A stretch of DNA of 64,000 nt from Dysgonomonas sp. 521 (GCF_010501055.1 NZ_QVMO01000005.1:1-64000); one strand, 5' to 3'; positions 1-9,657 are shown, numbered from the stretch's first letter. The notes: generated from the letters alone by a model not told the origin. Numbers and translations are program-made.

Positions 1-75
1 ACTGCGTAACGCAGGAAGTGTATTGCTGACAAGTTGCTCCCCAGCAGAGCCTGTTTCCTCTTCAACTTCCTGATA

Positions 76-83
76 CAAATGTA
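76..83 (-). promoter_or_regulatory. Possible -7 promoter element facing out of the window
   Basis: On the minus strand the sequence reads TACATTTG, which fits the Bacteroidetes -7 consensus TAnnTTTG. Anything it drives would start near position 70 and leave the window at position 1. The first 70 bases hold no start codon I can defend, so I cannot say whether they are a leader, a small RNA or the start of a gene. Confidence 0.3.
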
Positions 84-151
84 GTTGTTTTTATGAAAAA
101 AAAATAAAAACGAAAAATAATACTCCGAATATTTGGATTACAACATAGAAG

Positions 152-335
152 TAACTGTTTAAATTTTATACGAATATTTTATTATACCTTTTTCTTCGTT
201 CATTTTTAGTCTGTTTTCGGCTGTTTTTTCCTTTCTCTCAACTCAAATAGCCCGCTATTATCGTTTCGCGGAAGAAAAAAACATCTCCAAAACATCTCTA
301 AAAATTTGAACGAATAAAATTTAAACAATTACTTA
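152..335 (+). repeat. MITE-like element, family A, copy 1
   Basis: An imperfect palindrome of about 185 bp begins with AACTGTTTAAATTTTAT and ends with its inverse ATAAAATTTAAACA. Three related copies lie at 23324-23510, 27511-27708 and 60490-60708. It has no reading frame. Terminal inverted repeats, similar size and intergenic placement fit a non-autonomous element. This copy keeps the central stretch CCCGCTATTATCGTTTCG and lacks the GGAGCGAAGCGTATG stretch seen in other copies. Confidence 0.75.
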
Positions 336-514
336 ATGAAAAGAAATTATTATCACATTTTCTATCTGCCATCGCTTTGCAACTCTCTCCTCGCTTCTCT
401 CCCTTTTTGGGGGGCAGGGTGGGGCAGGGAGTGCCCAAAGGGTAAGGGGCTGATAACTGTGTAACAAATCTTTCTCATTGCTTTAACAAAGATTAGGACA
501 TAAAGTTCTAATTT

Positions 515-734
515 TAAGAGTCTGTTTAAATTTTATAGCAAATCTTTTTTATAGCTATTTTTAGATGGATTTTATCATTTTTGCTAGCCGGTTTAGCGGG
601 CTAAACCAAGAGTAAAAAGGGAATTGAAAATCGGCGGAGCCAAAAATCCGCTAAAAAGAGCATAAAAAAATTGCTAAGAACTATTGACCTGAACCTGTAA
701 TAAAAATTTTCGCTAAAATTTAAACAGGCTCTTA
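515..734 (+). repeat. MITE-like element, family B, copy 1
   Basis: About 220 bp bounded by inverted TAAGAGTCTGTTTAAATTTTA and TAAAATTTAAACAGGCTCTTA. A second copy in opposite orientation is at 28172-28391. It shares its outermost bases with family A but has a different interior, with the arms AGCAAATCTTTTTTATAGC and GCGAAAATTTTTATTACAG. Between families A and B, 336-514 holds no gene, only a GC-rich stretch near 405-450. Confidence 0.72.
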
Positions 735-774
735 ATATGAAAAGGCTGCCCTTTTCTATTTCATATTTCTTGTT

Positions 775-2598
775 TCAATTACTTGTTGTAAATTCAGCGC
801 TGGATATTTTACCCGATTTATTATTATAAGAATCTACTGCCGTTATTTCTATCGTATATTTTGTTCCAGACTCAAGTCCTGAAATATTAACATCAAGCGG
901 ATCAGGCGTTTCGCTATTCAGATAGAACTGTGAGAAGATAGTTATGGTTTTATATGCTTCTCCGTTGCCGTTCAGTATTTGCACAATGTAATGGTGAACG
1001 ACTTCATCGTCGGTGGCCTGAGGAAACGAAACAACACATGCATTTGCTGTAATATTGCTTATCGCTGGTTTGTCTCCGCTGCTAAAGGATGGATTACTTC
1101 CTCCGGTACGGTTTGCATAAGTAAATGCTGTCCCATTATGTGGCGCTTTCACTATCCACCTGGGAAGAATCTCTTCATTACGGAATGTGTCCCATCTTTC
1201 CATTTCCACATCAAGGTTTTCTTTTGTTGTGGCAATGATACCTTCGGTAATCATTTCGTTTCCGGGAGGATGAACGCCTTCTGTAAATCCGGCTTCTATC
1301 TCGCTATATGAGGTATTACCAACATTTACAGACGAGAAATATCCCTGATGAATAGAGCGGGGATCGCTTACCGGAAAATGTGAGTGTCCGGAAAAAAGAA
1401 TGACCTGAGGATATTTATGTAATATCGAAGATAAATCATTGACACCCCATCCTTCGGAAGATCCGGTTCCATATACTGTATTAAGAACACCTGCATGGGT
1501 AAATACAAATATAGGGCGACCGGGATATTTTTGGCTGGCATCTTCCAAAGAATCAGAAAGGAAATCTATTTCACTTTGAGTATAAAAGTAATTATCGTAT
1601 GCACCTCTCAGGCTGATGGTAATGAATGGGAATCCTTTTATTTTTATATACTGATTTATCGGTTGCTTAAGTTTGTTCATAAATATTGATACCGGATTAC
1701 CATCGTGCCATGCATGGTCGTGGTTTCCAAGCATATAAAATACGGATGTTGTCTTTGGTACATTTTCTTTAAAAACCTGTATCAATTCATCATATTCGCT
1801 TAGTCTTGAAGAATTAGTTAGATCTCCCACAACAAATATTGCATCTAATTGAGGGCTTTTACTGGTCATATTTTTCAGCGCCCTGCTTACTCTTTCCTTG
1901 GAATCGGAAAATAATCCGAAATGCGTATCTGAGATAACAGCGAAGCGGGGATAGGTAGTCCTTTTCTGTAATACGGGTATTACGACCGGGGCAATTTCTA
2001 TCTTGGGATTTGTTGAAGTAATGGTCACTTCACCTGTGCGTTCAATATCACTGTCGGGCAATCCAGATGCTGTAAATTTGTAAATTCCTGATAACCCGCG
2101 ATCGGATATTAATGAAGCTGTAATCCAGTCGGGAGTTTGTGGTTCAATTTCTATGTTAGTTAGTATATTGAGAGAGAATTCCAGATTTTCATCTGTTAAC
2201 TCGATATTTTTTTCATCGATGAGGATAGTTGGGCTTGTTCCGAATTGGTTTACTTTTATTGTTATAGGAGAGAGTCCATCTGTTTTTACCGTTATTTCAG
2301 CTGAACGGATATTCGGGTTAGGATTGTTTGTTACTGAGATTATCAGGTTGCCCGTTTCTTTTTTGCTGTCTGTTTCGGTACGACACCAGTCTGTAGCAGA
2401 AGATGTAGTTGTAAATTTAGTGTTTGATTTTACAGTTATAGAGAAAGAGGAGGCTTCAGTTCCTACATAATGTATTGTCTCGTTTTGATCAATTTCTAAT
2501 GTCGGCTGAATTATGTCTTTACTTTCACTGTCGCTGCTACAAGCTACTATAATAATAAGGCTAAAGATGATGGAAAGCAGGTATTTTGCATGTTTCAT
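775..2598 (-). CDS. Lipoprotein: BACON domains, calcineurin-like phosphoesterase, fibronectin III
   Basis: The 607-residue protein starts with a lipoprotein signal (IIIVACSS, lipid-carrying Cys at about residue 20), so it should sit in the outer or inner membrane facing the periplasm or outside. Residues ~35-210 look like two BACON domains, beta-sandwich modules usual in Bacteroidetes surface proteins. From ~217 comes a calcineurin-like phosphoesterase with the metal-binding motifs SDTHFG, VGDLTN, GNHDH, THAGV and GHSHFP. The last ~90 residues resemble a fibronectin type III domain. The substrate cannot be told. No operon partner is evident: family B repeat lies downstream and the gpmA terminator upstream. 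Confidence 0.85.
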   Translation of the reverse strand: MKHAKYLLSIIFSLIIIVACSSDSESKDIIQPTLEIDQNETIHYVGTEASSFSITVKSNTKFTTTSSATDWCRTETDSKKETGNLIISVTNNPNPNIRSAEITVKTDGLSPITIKVNQFGTSPTILIDEKNIELTDENLEFSLNILTNIEIEPQTPDWITASLISDRGLSGIYKFTASGLPDSDIERTGEVTITSTNPKIEIAPVVIPVLQKRTTYPRFAVISDTHFGLFSDSKERVSRALKNMTSKSPQLDAIFVVGDLTNSSRLSEYDELIQVFKENVPKTTSVFYMLGNHDHAWHDGNPVSIFMNKLKQPINQYIKIKGFPFITISLRGAYDNYFYTQSEIDFLSDSLEDASQKYPGRPIFVFTHAGVLNTVYGTGSSEGWGVNDLSSILHKYPQVILFSGHSHFPVSDPRSIHQGYFSSVNVGNTSYSEIEAGFTEGVHPPGNEMITEGIIATTKENLDVEMERWDTFRNEEILPRWIVKAPHNGTAFTYANRTGGSNPSFSSGDKPAISNITANACVVSFPQATDDEVVHHYIVQILNGNGEAYKTITIFSQFYLNSETPDPLDVNISGLESGTKYTIEITAVDSYNNKSGKISSAEFTTSN

Positions 2599-2719
2599 AA
2601 TGATAAATGTAGTTTTACGCTAATACTAGTTTGTGAAAAAACGAAACTTTATATATGTCAGGTATGGTCAATATAAATCAGAAGATTCAATATTGGGCTT
2701 TTCGGCTTTTGTTTGAATT

Positions 2720-2750
2720 AAAAAGACTACGTCTTCACGTAGTCTTTTCA
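2720..2750 (-). terminator. Rho-independent terminator of gpmA, bidirectional
   Basis: A perfect 12-bp hairpin, AAAAGACTACGT with loop CTTC and ACGTAGTCTTTT, lies just after the gpmA stop codon. The A/T tails on both sides let it act in either direction. Confidence 0.85.
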
Positions 2751-2766
2751 TTCAAAAAAATGACTG

Positions 2767-3513
2767 TTATTTCTTTTTCCCCTGATTAGCGACAGCATCC
2801 ATCAGCTTTTTGATTTCTTCAGGATCGCCAAGGAAATAGTCTTTTACAAGATTCAGGTCATCGTCGAATTCAAATACATAAGGTACGGCAGTAGGTAAGT
2901 TCAAACCTACGATATCTTCGTCTGAAATACCTCTCAGATATTTGATGATACCGCGTAAACTATTACCATGTGCTGCAACGATGATTTCGTCGTGACACAT
3001 CAAAGATGGGTAAATAACTTCCTGCCAGTACGGAAGGATGCGATCTACTGTTTCCTTCAATGCTTCTGTTTCCGGAATATATGCTTTAGGCACATCTGCG
3101 TAACGAGGGTCTTGTGACGCAGAACGTGGATCTGACGGATCTAGTGGTGCTGGCGGAACATCATAGCTGCGTCTCCATACAAGAACCTGTTCGTCTCCGT
3201 ATTTTTCTGCGGTTTCGGCCTTGTTCAGGCCTTGGAGCATACCATAATGTTTCTCGTTCAAACGCCATGTTTTTTCAACCGGAATCCAGTCCAAATCCAT
3301 CTGGTCAAGGATGTTGTTCAGCGTTTTAACAGCTCTTTTGAGATAAGAAGTATAAGCAAGCGTGAACTTGTAACCCTCTTTTTTCAACAGTTGTCCTGCT
3401 TTAAGAGCTTCCTGAACTCCTTGTTCCGACAAGTCAACATTTGTCCATCCTGTAAAGCGGTTTTCTTTGTTCCAAACGCTTTCTCCATGGCGAATCAATA
3501 CTACCTTTTTCAT
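2767..3513 (-). CDS. gpmA: 2,3-bisphosphoglycerate-dependent phosphoglycerate mutase
   Basis: A cytoplasmic glycolytic enzyme interconverting 3- and 2-phosphoglycerate through a phosphohistidine. It is 248 residues, the normal length. The N-terminal motif [10 protein letters not shown] carries the phosphorylated His, and the second active-site His is in [10 protein letters not shown] near residue 180. The family signature [13 protein letters not shown] is present. It is monocistronic, with a -7 element TAACTTTG about 40 bp upstream and a strong terminator downstream. Confidence 0.97.
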   Translation of the reverse strand: MKKVVLIRHGESVWNKENRFTGWTNVDLSEQGVQEALKAGQLLKKEGYKFTLAYTSYLKRAVKTLNNILDQMDLDWIPVEKTWRLNEKHYGMLQGLNKAETAEKYGDEQVLVWRRSYDVPPAPLDPSDPRSASQDPRYADVPKAYIPETEALKETVDRILPYWQEVIYPSLMCHDEIIVAAHGNSLRGIIKYLRGISDEDIVGLNLPTAVPYVFEFDDDLNLVKDYFLGDPEEIKKLMDAVANQGKKK

Positions 3514-3552
3514 CTTTGTTTTTTATTTTAATTTGTGATTTTTCTCGCAGTG

Positions 3553-3560
3553 CAAAGTTA
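3553..3560 (-). promoter_or_regulatory. -7 promoter element of gpmA
   Basis: The minus strand reads TAACTTTG, an exact match to TAnnTTTG, about 40 bp before the gpmA start. The rest of 3561-3815 holds only AT-rich sequence with short TTATAAGTT-type repeats and no gene. Confidence 0.6.
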
Positions 3561-3815
3561 TTTAAAATAGTTATAAGTTGCAAGTTATAAGTTATGAGTT
3601 AACGGGTAATTTAGCCGGATAAAGCAAACATTTTTCGGGCGTAATTCAGCTACATTTACATAATAGGATAGAGCTAATTTTAACTCATAATTTATTACTC
3701 ATAAGTACAGAACACGAATTAGTTTATATTATTTTTAAATGTATATGTCTGATTATAAGCATTAATATAAATGCGAATACTATAAACTAATTTCAACTTA
3801 GTACTTAATTTATAA

Positions 3816-4577
3816 TTATCTTATAAATACCCATTCTTTGTCGTCCGAAAGCTGCGGTGCAAAACAGTATCCTTCGGTATCGAACGCTTTCAGGTGCTCA
3901 ATATCCGTTAATTGGTTTTGGATGATAAAGCGGCTCATCATGCCTCTCGCTTTTTTAGCATATACTACTATTTGCTTGTATCCTTTATCTGTCTGCTGTT
4001 TAAAAATAGGGGTTATTATTCGATGACCTTTAGGCAATAACTTTTTATTCACGGCCTTGGCGTATTCCTTCGATGCCAGATTTACCAGAATATTATCATC
4101 CCCTTTCATCTGTTTGGCGAGGTAGTTACTGATAGTATTGCTCCAGAACGCATACAGGTCTTTACCTTTATTGTTTACTACAGGTATCTGCATCTCCAGA
4201 CGGTAGGGCTTTATCAAATCCAGCGGGCGCAGTACTCCGTAAAGCCCTGATATATGCACTAAATGCTTTTGGGCGAAGTCCATGTCTTTCTTTGAGAATG
4301 TTTCGGCATCCAGCCCTTTGTAGGCGATGCCGTTATAAGCAAATGCCGCCTGTTTCTTTGGCGTTTTGCTCAGGGGAAACGCATGTATATACTGATATAC
4401 GTCGTGTGCCAGCTGAGGATTGATACTCATCAGAGAGGCTATTTCTCCGGCAGTGATACCTTCCATCGACTTATACAATTCTTTTGCTTCCTTCCCGTAT
4501 AGCGGGTTAGTAGCGTCTTTTACCGGTGCCGGCGTTTCAAAGTCCTGCAACTTGGCAGGGGACATTATAATAATCAT
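3816..4577 (-). CDS. yaaA: YaaA (UPF0246/DUF328) family peroxide stress protein
   Basis: The 253-residue protein begins MIIIMSPAKLQDF, the typical start of the YaaA family, and keeps conserved blocks such as ISGLYGVLRPLDLI, LYAFWS and NLASKEYAKAV. In Escherichia coli YaaA limits free intracellular iron during hydrogen peroxide stress and binds DNA. The same role here is inferred from family membership. It is the last gene of a four-gene operon; only 3 nt separate it from the acetyltransferase upstream. Confidence 0.9.
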   Translation of the reverse strand: MIIIMSPAKLQDFETPAPVKDATNPLYGKEAKELYKSMEGITAGEIASLMSINPQLAHDVYQYIHAFPLSKTPKKQAAFAYNGIAYKGLDAETFSKKDMDFAQKHLVHISGLYGVLRPLDLIKPYRLEMQIPVVNNKGKDLYAFWSNTISNYLAKQMKGDDNILVNLASKEYAKAVNKKLLPKGHRIITPIFKQQTDKGYKQIVVYAKKARGMMSRFIIQNQLTDIEHLKAFDTEGYCFAPQLSDDKEWVFIR

Positions 4578-4580
4578 ATC

Positions 4581-5096
4581 TTATTTTTTTACAAGTTCGT
4601 GATAATGCATATCAATGACTTTATTATTTTTTATAGCTGCATTCCTTAAGATGGCGATCTTTTGAAACCCTGCTTTCTGTAATACCCGCATCGATGCGGT
4701 ATTATATTCAAATACAGGCGCAAACAAGCGAATGATAGGGGTATTGTTAAAAACATAATCAACCACGTCTATTACAACGTTTGTCATAAGCCCTTTGTTC
4801 CAAAAATCTTCTCCCAGCCAGTAGCCTATTTCGGCACTTACACGTTCTACGTCAGTTTGCGGCACAATGCCTACCATGCCTGCTACATTCCCGTCTATTG
4901 CGATGGCGAAATCCTCTACATTCTTTTTCTGATTAACAAATGTGATAAAGTCAATGGCATTCTGTCTTGCATAGGGATGTGGAAAATAGTCACGTACATT
5001 ATTCCATATATTTATATTGTTGGCGTGTTTCGCTATTGAGTCCGCATCATCGATATTTAGCTGCCTTAATGTATATTTCTCCCGCCTGATTATCAT
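4581..5096 (-). CDS. GNAT-family N-acetyltransferase (RimJ/RimL-like)
   Basis: A 171-residue single-domain protein with the RimJ/RimL-like pattern: an N-terminal YTLRQLNIDDADSIAKHANN segment, the beta-strand EIGYWLGEDFWNKGLMT that binds acetyl-CoA, and the closing VLQKAGFQKIAILRNA block. The acceptor is unknown; relatives modify ribosomal protein N termini, small amines or sugars. Two bases separate it from the upstream glycosyltransferase, so it is co-transcribed and might modify a sugar in that pathway, which is a guess from position only. Confidence 0.85.
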   Translation of the reverse strand: MIIRREKYTLRQLNIDDADSIAKHANNINIWNNVRDYFPHPYARQNAIDFITFVNQKKNVEDFAIAIDGNVAGMVGIVPQTDVERVSAEIGYWLGEDFWNKGLMTNVVIDVVDYVFNNTPIIRLFAPVFEYNTASMRVLQKAGFQKIAILRNAAIKNNKVIDMHYHELVKK

Positions 5097-5098
5097 AA

Positions 5099-5980
5099 CT
5101 ATCGAGGTAAAAAATTCCTTATTCTTCTTTTTATATAATATATGTATGCCCGTAATGAGTCTGTAGCTGTAAAAGTAAAACCGGCATCAGGCAATACTTT
5201 TTTCAAACCGGAAGTATTCACTATCCCTTCCCTGCCCATATACCTCAGGAGGGATTTCCTGTATTTGGAAGATTTCTTCTCCAAATAGTATTTATTGTAT
5301 AAATATATCTTTTCCGAGATACGGACTTTGCTCTCTGTCAGGCATTGTTGCGTTATCTGAAATTCGCTGACGCCAATATTTACCAATATTTCCTGTGTGA
5401 TGCCGAATGTATTGTTTCCGGCTGCAATAAGCCGTATATAGAAATCTATGTCAACAAGCCAGATAAGGTTCGTATCGAATGAATAGCCTTTATTCCTGAA
5501 AATGCAGACACTGGGTGCGCCAAACCTATTTCCTAAATATATAGATTCTGCTTCTTTGGCTACATTCTCTAAAAAAGCGTTACCGGCTATATGTACTTTT
5601 TGCTTATTATTGCTATCAATATCGCAGCTTGCCGAAAATGCGATGTCAGCTTGCGGGTTTTCATCCAGCAGTTTGACAAACTTACCTAAACTTTTGGGAG
5701 AGGTAAACCAGTCGTCATGATGCAGTATTTTAATATATTCGCCTGCCGCCTTTTTTATTCCTTCATTCCAGTTCAGTGGAGAGCCGAGGGCTTTTCCATT
5801 TCTGAAATATTTTATTCGGCTATCTGAATATCTGTCTATGAATTCTTGTAATGAGTTGTCAGGAGAATCATCGGTAATTATGATTTCATAGTCGGTAAAT
5901 TCCTGTTCGAGAACAGAATCCAGGCAACGCCTGAGAAAGTCGATATGCTTGTAAGCCGGGATACAGATACTGACTTTCAT
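5099..5980 (-). CDS. Family 2 glycosyltransferase
   Basis: The 293-residue protein has the GT-A start MKVSICIPAYKHIDFLRRCLDSVLEQ, then DYEIIITDDSPDNS and KILHHDDWF, where the DD pair fits the metal-binding DxD position. It would transfer a sugar from a nucleotide donor to a cell-surface glycan intermediate at the inner membrane. Its start codon overlaps the stop of the flippase gene by four bases (ATGA), so translation is coupled. Acceptor and sugar cannot be read from sequence. Confidence 0.88.
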   Translation of the reverse strand: MKVSICIPAYKHIDFLRRCLDSVLEQEFTDYEIIITDDSPDNSLQEFIDRYSDSRIKYFRNGKALGSPLNWNEGIKKAAGEYIKILHHDDWFTSPKSLGKFVKLLDENPQADIAFSASCDIDSNNKQKVHIAGNAFLENVAKEAESIYLGNRFGAPSVCIFRNKGYSFDTNLIWLVDIDFYIRLIAAGNNTFGITQEILVNIGVSEFQITQQCLTESKVRISEKIYLYNKYYLEKKSSKYRKSLLRYMGREGIVNTSGLKKVLPDAGFTFTATDSLRAYIYYIKRRIRNFLPR

Positions 5981-7428
5981 TTTTTTATCCTTTTATTGGC
6001 AATATATTCAATCGCTTCCCTCAGTATTCTCGCTTTAGAGAAGTATAAGGAGCCTATGTATAATATCCCTACGAATATAATCTGGCAAATCATCAGAATA
6101 ATAGGTTGAGATACGATATAGCACAGCAAATAACCACAGATGATACAGATAAGGGATATGGCGAAATATGGCAGCAAATCCTTGCCTAATTCTATAAGCC
6201 TGTAATTGATAAGTTTGCTGGAGATAATGCTGGAGATAATGTACCTGATAATATATGTTGACGATATGCCGGCAATGTAGTACAGGTAATCGAGCCCGAA
6301 GATAAAAGGAATGCTTATCGACCCGAATATGAGGATAGCATGGATTATTGTTAGTATAAGGATTATACCTGATTTCCCTTTAATGCGGAGTATATCCCCA
6401 TTAGTGGTTTCCAGTCCCGAAAAGATACCGCCGATACATAGTAATTGCAGTATAGGGGCGGCAGACAGCCATTGTTCGCCTAGAATATGCATAAACGATT
6501 CGGCTACAAGTATTATCCCCATAAACATAGGAAATATAATAAAGGCCTTAATCCTGATAAATTTCCTGAATATATGCTTTAGCCTGTGCTCATCATCATG
6601 TATAGAGGATAGGATAGGGTAGGAGACACTATATACAGACCCATTCAGGACGTCATTTGCCGAATTGTAGTTACGGTATGCCAGATTGTATAGTCCGCCT
6701 ATTCCCAGCGAATAGTACTTTCCTATTATATTCTGGGGTATATTTACCATAACAGAATTTATGATGCTGCCCAATACGAGTTTAGAACTAAAGCTGAATA
6801 GCTCCTTGAAAGATTCCTTACTGAATGAGCCGGAAGGCTTCCATTTACTAAAAATCCAGAGGCAACAGACTTTCAGGAAAGTCCATATTACCACCTGTGC
6901 AGCCAGTGCCCATACTCCGAAGCCGAAATAAGCAAGGACTAAAGTAATAGAGTATGAAACAAATACGGAGAACGTATTGATTTTAGTAATGAGTTTGTAA
7001 TTGATTTCTTTAACGAGCCGCGCATTTTGTATTACGGCGAAAGAGTTGAACAGGAACGACAGGAATAAGAACCGGGACAAAGGCGTCAATATAGGCTTTT
7101 CGTAATAATCACTGATGAATGGCGCAAGGAAGAATAAAAGTAGGTATAAGCTGATACCAATAGATATATTCAGATAAAATACTGTTGTGTAATCTGATTG
7201 GGTAACATTCTTTTTCCGTATGATGGCGCTGCTAAAACCGCTTTCGTGCAGAATGTTGGCTAACCCTGTAAAGATAGCCAGCACTCCCATCAGTCCATAA
7301 TTCTCTCTGTCTATCAGGCGCGCTAGCAGTATCCCTGCAACGAAGACAAATGCATTCTGGAATAGTTTGTCGAGAACACTCCAGCTTAGTCCTGAAACGG
7401 TTTTATCTTTAAGTGATTTTTCTTTCAT
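5977..7428 (-). CDS. Polysaccharide flippase of the MOP superfamily (Wzx/MviN-like)
   Basis: The 483-residue protein consists almost entirely of hydrophobic helices, about twelve to fourteen, with the N-terminal SGLSWSVLDKLFQNAFVFVAGILLARLI block of lipopolysaccharide biosynthesis flippases. Such proteins move lipid-linked oligosaccharides across the inner membrane. It is the first gene of the operon with the glycosyltransferase, GNAT protein and yaaA. No polymerase or ligase gene is next to it, so it is probably an isolated remnant or satellite of a larger surface-polysaccharide pathway. Confidence 0.88.
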   Translation of the reverse strand: MKEKSLKDKTVSGLSWSVLDKLFQNAFVFVAGILLARLIDRENYGLMGVLAIFTGLANILHESGFSSAIIRKKNVTQSDYTTVFYLNISIGISLYLLLFFLAPFISDYYEKPILTPLSRFLFLSFLFNSFAVIQNARLVKEINYKLITKINTFSVFVSYSITLVLAYFGFGVWALAAQVVIWTFLKVCCLWIFSKWKPSGSFSKESFKELFSFSSKLVLGSIINSVMVNIPQNIIGKYYSLGIGGLYNLAYRNYNSANDVLNGSVYSVSYPILSSIHDDEHRLKHIFRKFIRIKAFIIFPMFMGIILVAESFMHILGEQWLSAAPILQLLCIGGIFSGLETTNGDILRIKGKSGIILILTIIHAILIFGSISIPFIFGLDYLYYIAGISSTYIIRYIISSIISSKLINYRLIELGKDLLPYFAISLICIICGYLLCYIVSQPIILMICQIIFVGILYIGSLYFSKARILREAIEYIANKRIKK

Positions 7429-7493
7429 TTGCAGAAATCAGTTCTGATGCAAAACTACTAAAAAAAAGCGATATTATATGATTGTAATTTATG

Positions 7494-7610
7494 AGAGGTG
7501 AAAAAGTGACAGGCTTTAAAAAGGCCGTTTGTCTATACTCAATCTCAATATTGTTAAAAAGTGACAAAAGTGACTCTTCTTTTATTGTTTTTATTGTTAC
7601 TTTTTATCTG
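7494..7610 (+). repeat. Dispersed repeat family D, copy 1
   Basis: An AT-rich stretch with AAAAAGTGACAAAAGTGAC and a GTTACTTTTT end. Parts recur in inverted orientation at 29945-30066. It lies between the flippase gene and the tsf terminator. I see no gene in 7429-7735. Confidence 0.5.
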
Positions 7611-7736
7611 CAACAACAGAAAATTAAAATTCAAAACCGGTTCTTGGGTGAACAGAATATTATTTCAAAGATCTCTTTATATTAGACAATTCCAAAGCTT
7701 TATCATCACAAAATCAGAGTTAGTTTTCTAATAAAA

Positions 7737-7764
7737 AAAGTGCAACCATTTCTGATTGCACTTT
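7737..7764 (-). terminator. Terminator of tsf
   Basis: The hairpin AAAGTGCAA / TTGCACTTT is followed on the minus strand by a T-rich tail and lies about 20 bp after the tsf stop codon. Confidence 0.8.
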
Positions 7765-7785
7765 CTTTTATAATCGAATAGTTGA

Positions 7786-8610
7786 TTATTCAGCGTTCAA
7801 TGTATAACGTTTGAAACCTGTAACAGCAAGTTCTTTATCGTGAGATTCAAGATATTGAGCTACTGTTTGCTTCGGATTCTTGATAAATTCCTGCTGAAGC
7901 AGTGTGAATTCTTTATAGAATTTCTGTAGTGCACCTTCAGCTATTCTTTCTATCAGGTTTTCAGGTTTTCCGGCTTCACGGGCTTTTTCTTTTGCGAGAT
8001 TAATTTCTCTCAATCTTATTTCTTCAGATACATGTTCAGCCAGAAGAGCCACAGGATTCATTGCCGCGATCTGCATAGCAACGTCCTTCGCTACTTGTTC
8101 GTCAACATTTGGTTTGTTGAACCCTACGATTGCAGCAAGCTTGTTACCCGGATGGATATAAGCTACTACGGTAGGAGCTGTGATATGTTCGTAAATATTG
8201 AATTCCATTTTTTCGCCTGTAACACCCATTCTGTCTGTTACAAGGTCTGCAACACTGCGGCCATTAACTTGCGCAGCCTTTAATGTTTCAATGTCAGCCG
8301 GTTTGCTTTCCAAAGCGGCATCAAGGATAGATTTTGTCATTCCTACAAAATCAGCGTTCATTGCTACGAAGTCAGTTTCGCAGTTTACTGCTACTATTGC
8401 AGCAAAATCTCCTTTTGTTGCAGCAAGTACACATCCTTCAGATGCATCACGGTCTTCACGTTTTGCAGCGAAAGCCTGTCCTTTTTTACGAATTATTTCG
8501 ATTGCTTTGTCAAAATCTCCTTCTGCTTCTGTTAAAGCATTTTTGCAATCCATCATACCTGCACCTGTCATTTTGCGCAGGTGTTGGATATCTGCCATAG
8601 AAACTGCCAT
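7786..8610 (-). CDS. tsf: Translation elongation factor Ts
   Basis: The nucleotide-exchange factor for EF-Tu. I place the start at 8610 (MAVSMADIQHLRKMTG) rather than at an upstream ATG because a strong ribosome binding site, AGGAGAAAG, lies just before it and family members begin here. That gives 274 residues. The signature LRKMTGAGMMDCKNAL and the core TDFVAMN are present. It follows rpsB, the usual partner, but a strong hairpin separates them. Confidence 0.96.
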   Translation of the reverse strand: MAVSMADIQHLRKMTGAGMMDCKNALTEAEGDFDKAIEIIRKKGQAFAAKREDRDASEGCVLAATKGDFAAIVAVNCETDFVAMNADFVGMTKSILDAALESKPADIETLKAAQVNGRSVADLVTDRMGVTGEKMEFNIYEHITAPTVVAYIHPGNKLAAIVGFNKPNVDEQVAKDVAMQIAAMNPVALLAEHVSEEIRLREINLAKEKAREAGKPENLIERIAEGALQKFYKEFTLLQQEFIKNPKQTVAQYLESHDKELAVTGFKRYTLNAE

Positions 8611-8740
8611 ATTCTTTCTCCTTTTATTTTGGTTTATAATTTTTATTATGGTTAACAAGTAAACAAAGTACGCGATACGAGTTTTGTTTTATACAAGCCA
8701 GCTTGTTAACCTGTATCCTGTCAACTCGTTTACTATTAAA

Positions 8741-8799
8741 AAAAGACTAAGTAATAATCTCTAAGAAGACAATCTTAGAGGCTATTTACTTAGTCTTTT
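8741..8799 (-). terminator. Long hairpin terminator or attenuator between rpsB and tsf
   Basis: AAAAGACTAAGTAA pairs with TTACTTAGTCTTTT and the interior CTCTAAGA pairs with TCTTAGAG. Both sides carry T-runs in their transcript, so it can stop transcription either way. It should uncouple most rpsB transcription from tsf. Confidence 0.8.
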
Positions 8800-8805
8800 A
8801 TACTA

Positions 8806-9657
8806 TTATTCTTCGTCCTCTTTCGCAAATTTGCTGGCTACTGCAGCATTTATTGCGTCCTGGTCTTCTTTTGTTACAGCTTTTTTCGCACCTGCTTTTG
8901 CTTTGCGCTCTCTTCTAGGAGTACCTTCTTCGTCCTGAGCTTCGGCAGCAGCGCTGTCAGCTTTTTCTATCTTTCTTTCCTCAAGGCCTTTTTTGATTGC
9001 ATCGCAAAGGCTACCCAAGATAAGTTCGATAGATTTTGCAGCGTCGTCATTAGCCGGGATTACGAAATCGATATCTTCTGGATTAGAGTTGGTATCTACC
9101 ATTGCAAATACCGGTATTCCAAGGCGGTTAGCTTCTCTTACGGCAATGTGTTCTTTCATTACGTCTACTACGAACAGGGCAGAAGGAAGACGTGTCAGGT
9201 CCTGAATAGAACCTAATGTTTTTTCAAGTTTAGCGCGTTGGCGTGTAACCTGAAGTCTTTCTCTTTTCGACAATGTGTCGAAAGTTCCGTCTTTCACCAT
9301 TTTGTCGATAGTTGACATTTTCTTAACAGCCTTACGTATTGTAGGGAAGTTAGTCAACATACCACCTGGCCAACGTTCTACAACGTATGGCATATTAATG
9401 GATGTAGCCAAGTCGGTAACAACTTGTTTCGCTTGTTTCTTAGTGGCTACGAATAATATTTTTTTTCCGGATTTAGCTATCTGTCTCAGAGCGGCAGCAG
9501 CTTCTTCGGTCTTAGCTATTGTTTTATATAAGTCAATGATGTGGATACCATTGCGCTCCATAAAGATGTAAGGAGCCATAGCCGGATTCCACTTTCTCTT
9601 CAAGTGACCGAAGTGTACACCAGCGTCTAATAATTGGTCGAATTCTAATTTTGCCAT
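8806..9657 (-). CDS. rpsB: 30S ribosomal protein S2
   Basis: The 283-residue protein matches S2: LLDAGVHFGHLKRKWNPAMAPYIF at the N terminus, VERWPGGMLTNFPTIRKAVKK, and PVFAMVDTNSNPEDIDFVIPANDDA. The last ~60 residues are a charged, Ala/Glu-rich tail (EEGTPRRERKAKAGAKKA) that makes it longer than the E. coli protein, as is usual in Bacteroidetes. It is the third gene of the rplM-rpsI-rpsB set. Confidence 0.97.
   Translation of the reverse strand: MAKLEFDQLLDAGVHFGHLKRKWNPAMAPYIFMERNGIHIIDLYKTIAKTEEAAAALRQIAKSGKKILFVATKKQAKQVVTDLATSINMPYVVERWPGGMLTNFPTIRKAVKKMSTIDKMVKDGTFDTLSKRERLQVTRQRAKLEKTLGSIQDLTRLPSALFVVDVMKEHIAVREANRLGIPVFAMVDTNSNPEDIDFVIPANDDAAKSIELILGSLCDAIKKGLEERKIEKADSAAAEAQDEEGTPRRERKAKAGAKKAVTKEDQDAINAAVASKFAKEDEE

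Noticed and set aside
152-735. Insertion sequence with transposase at the left edge.
   Set aside because: The palindromic repeats contain no reading frame of transposase length or motif, so only non-autonomous repeats are called.
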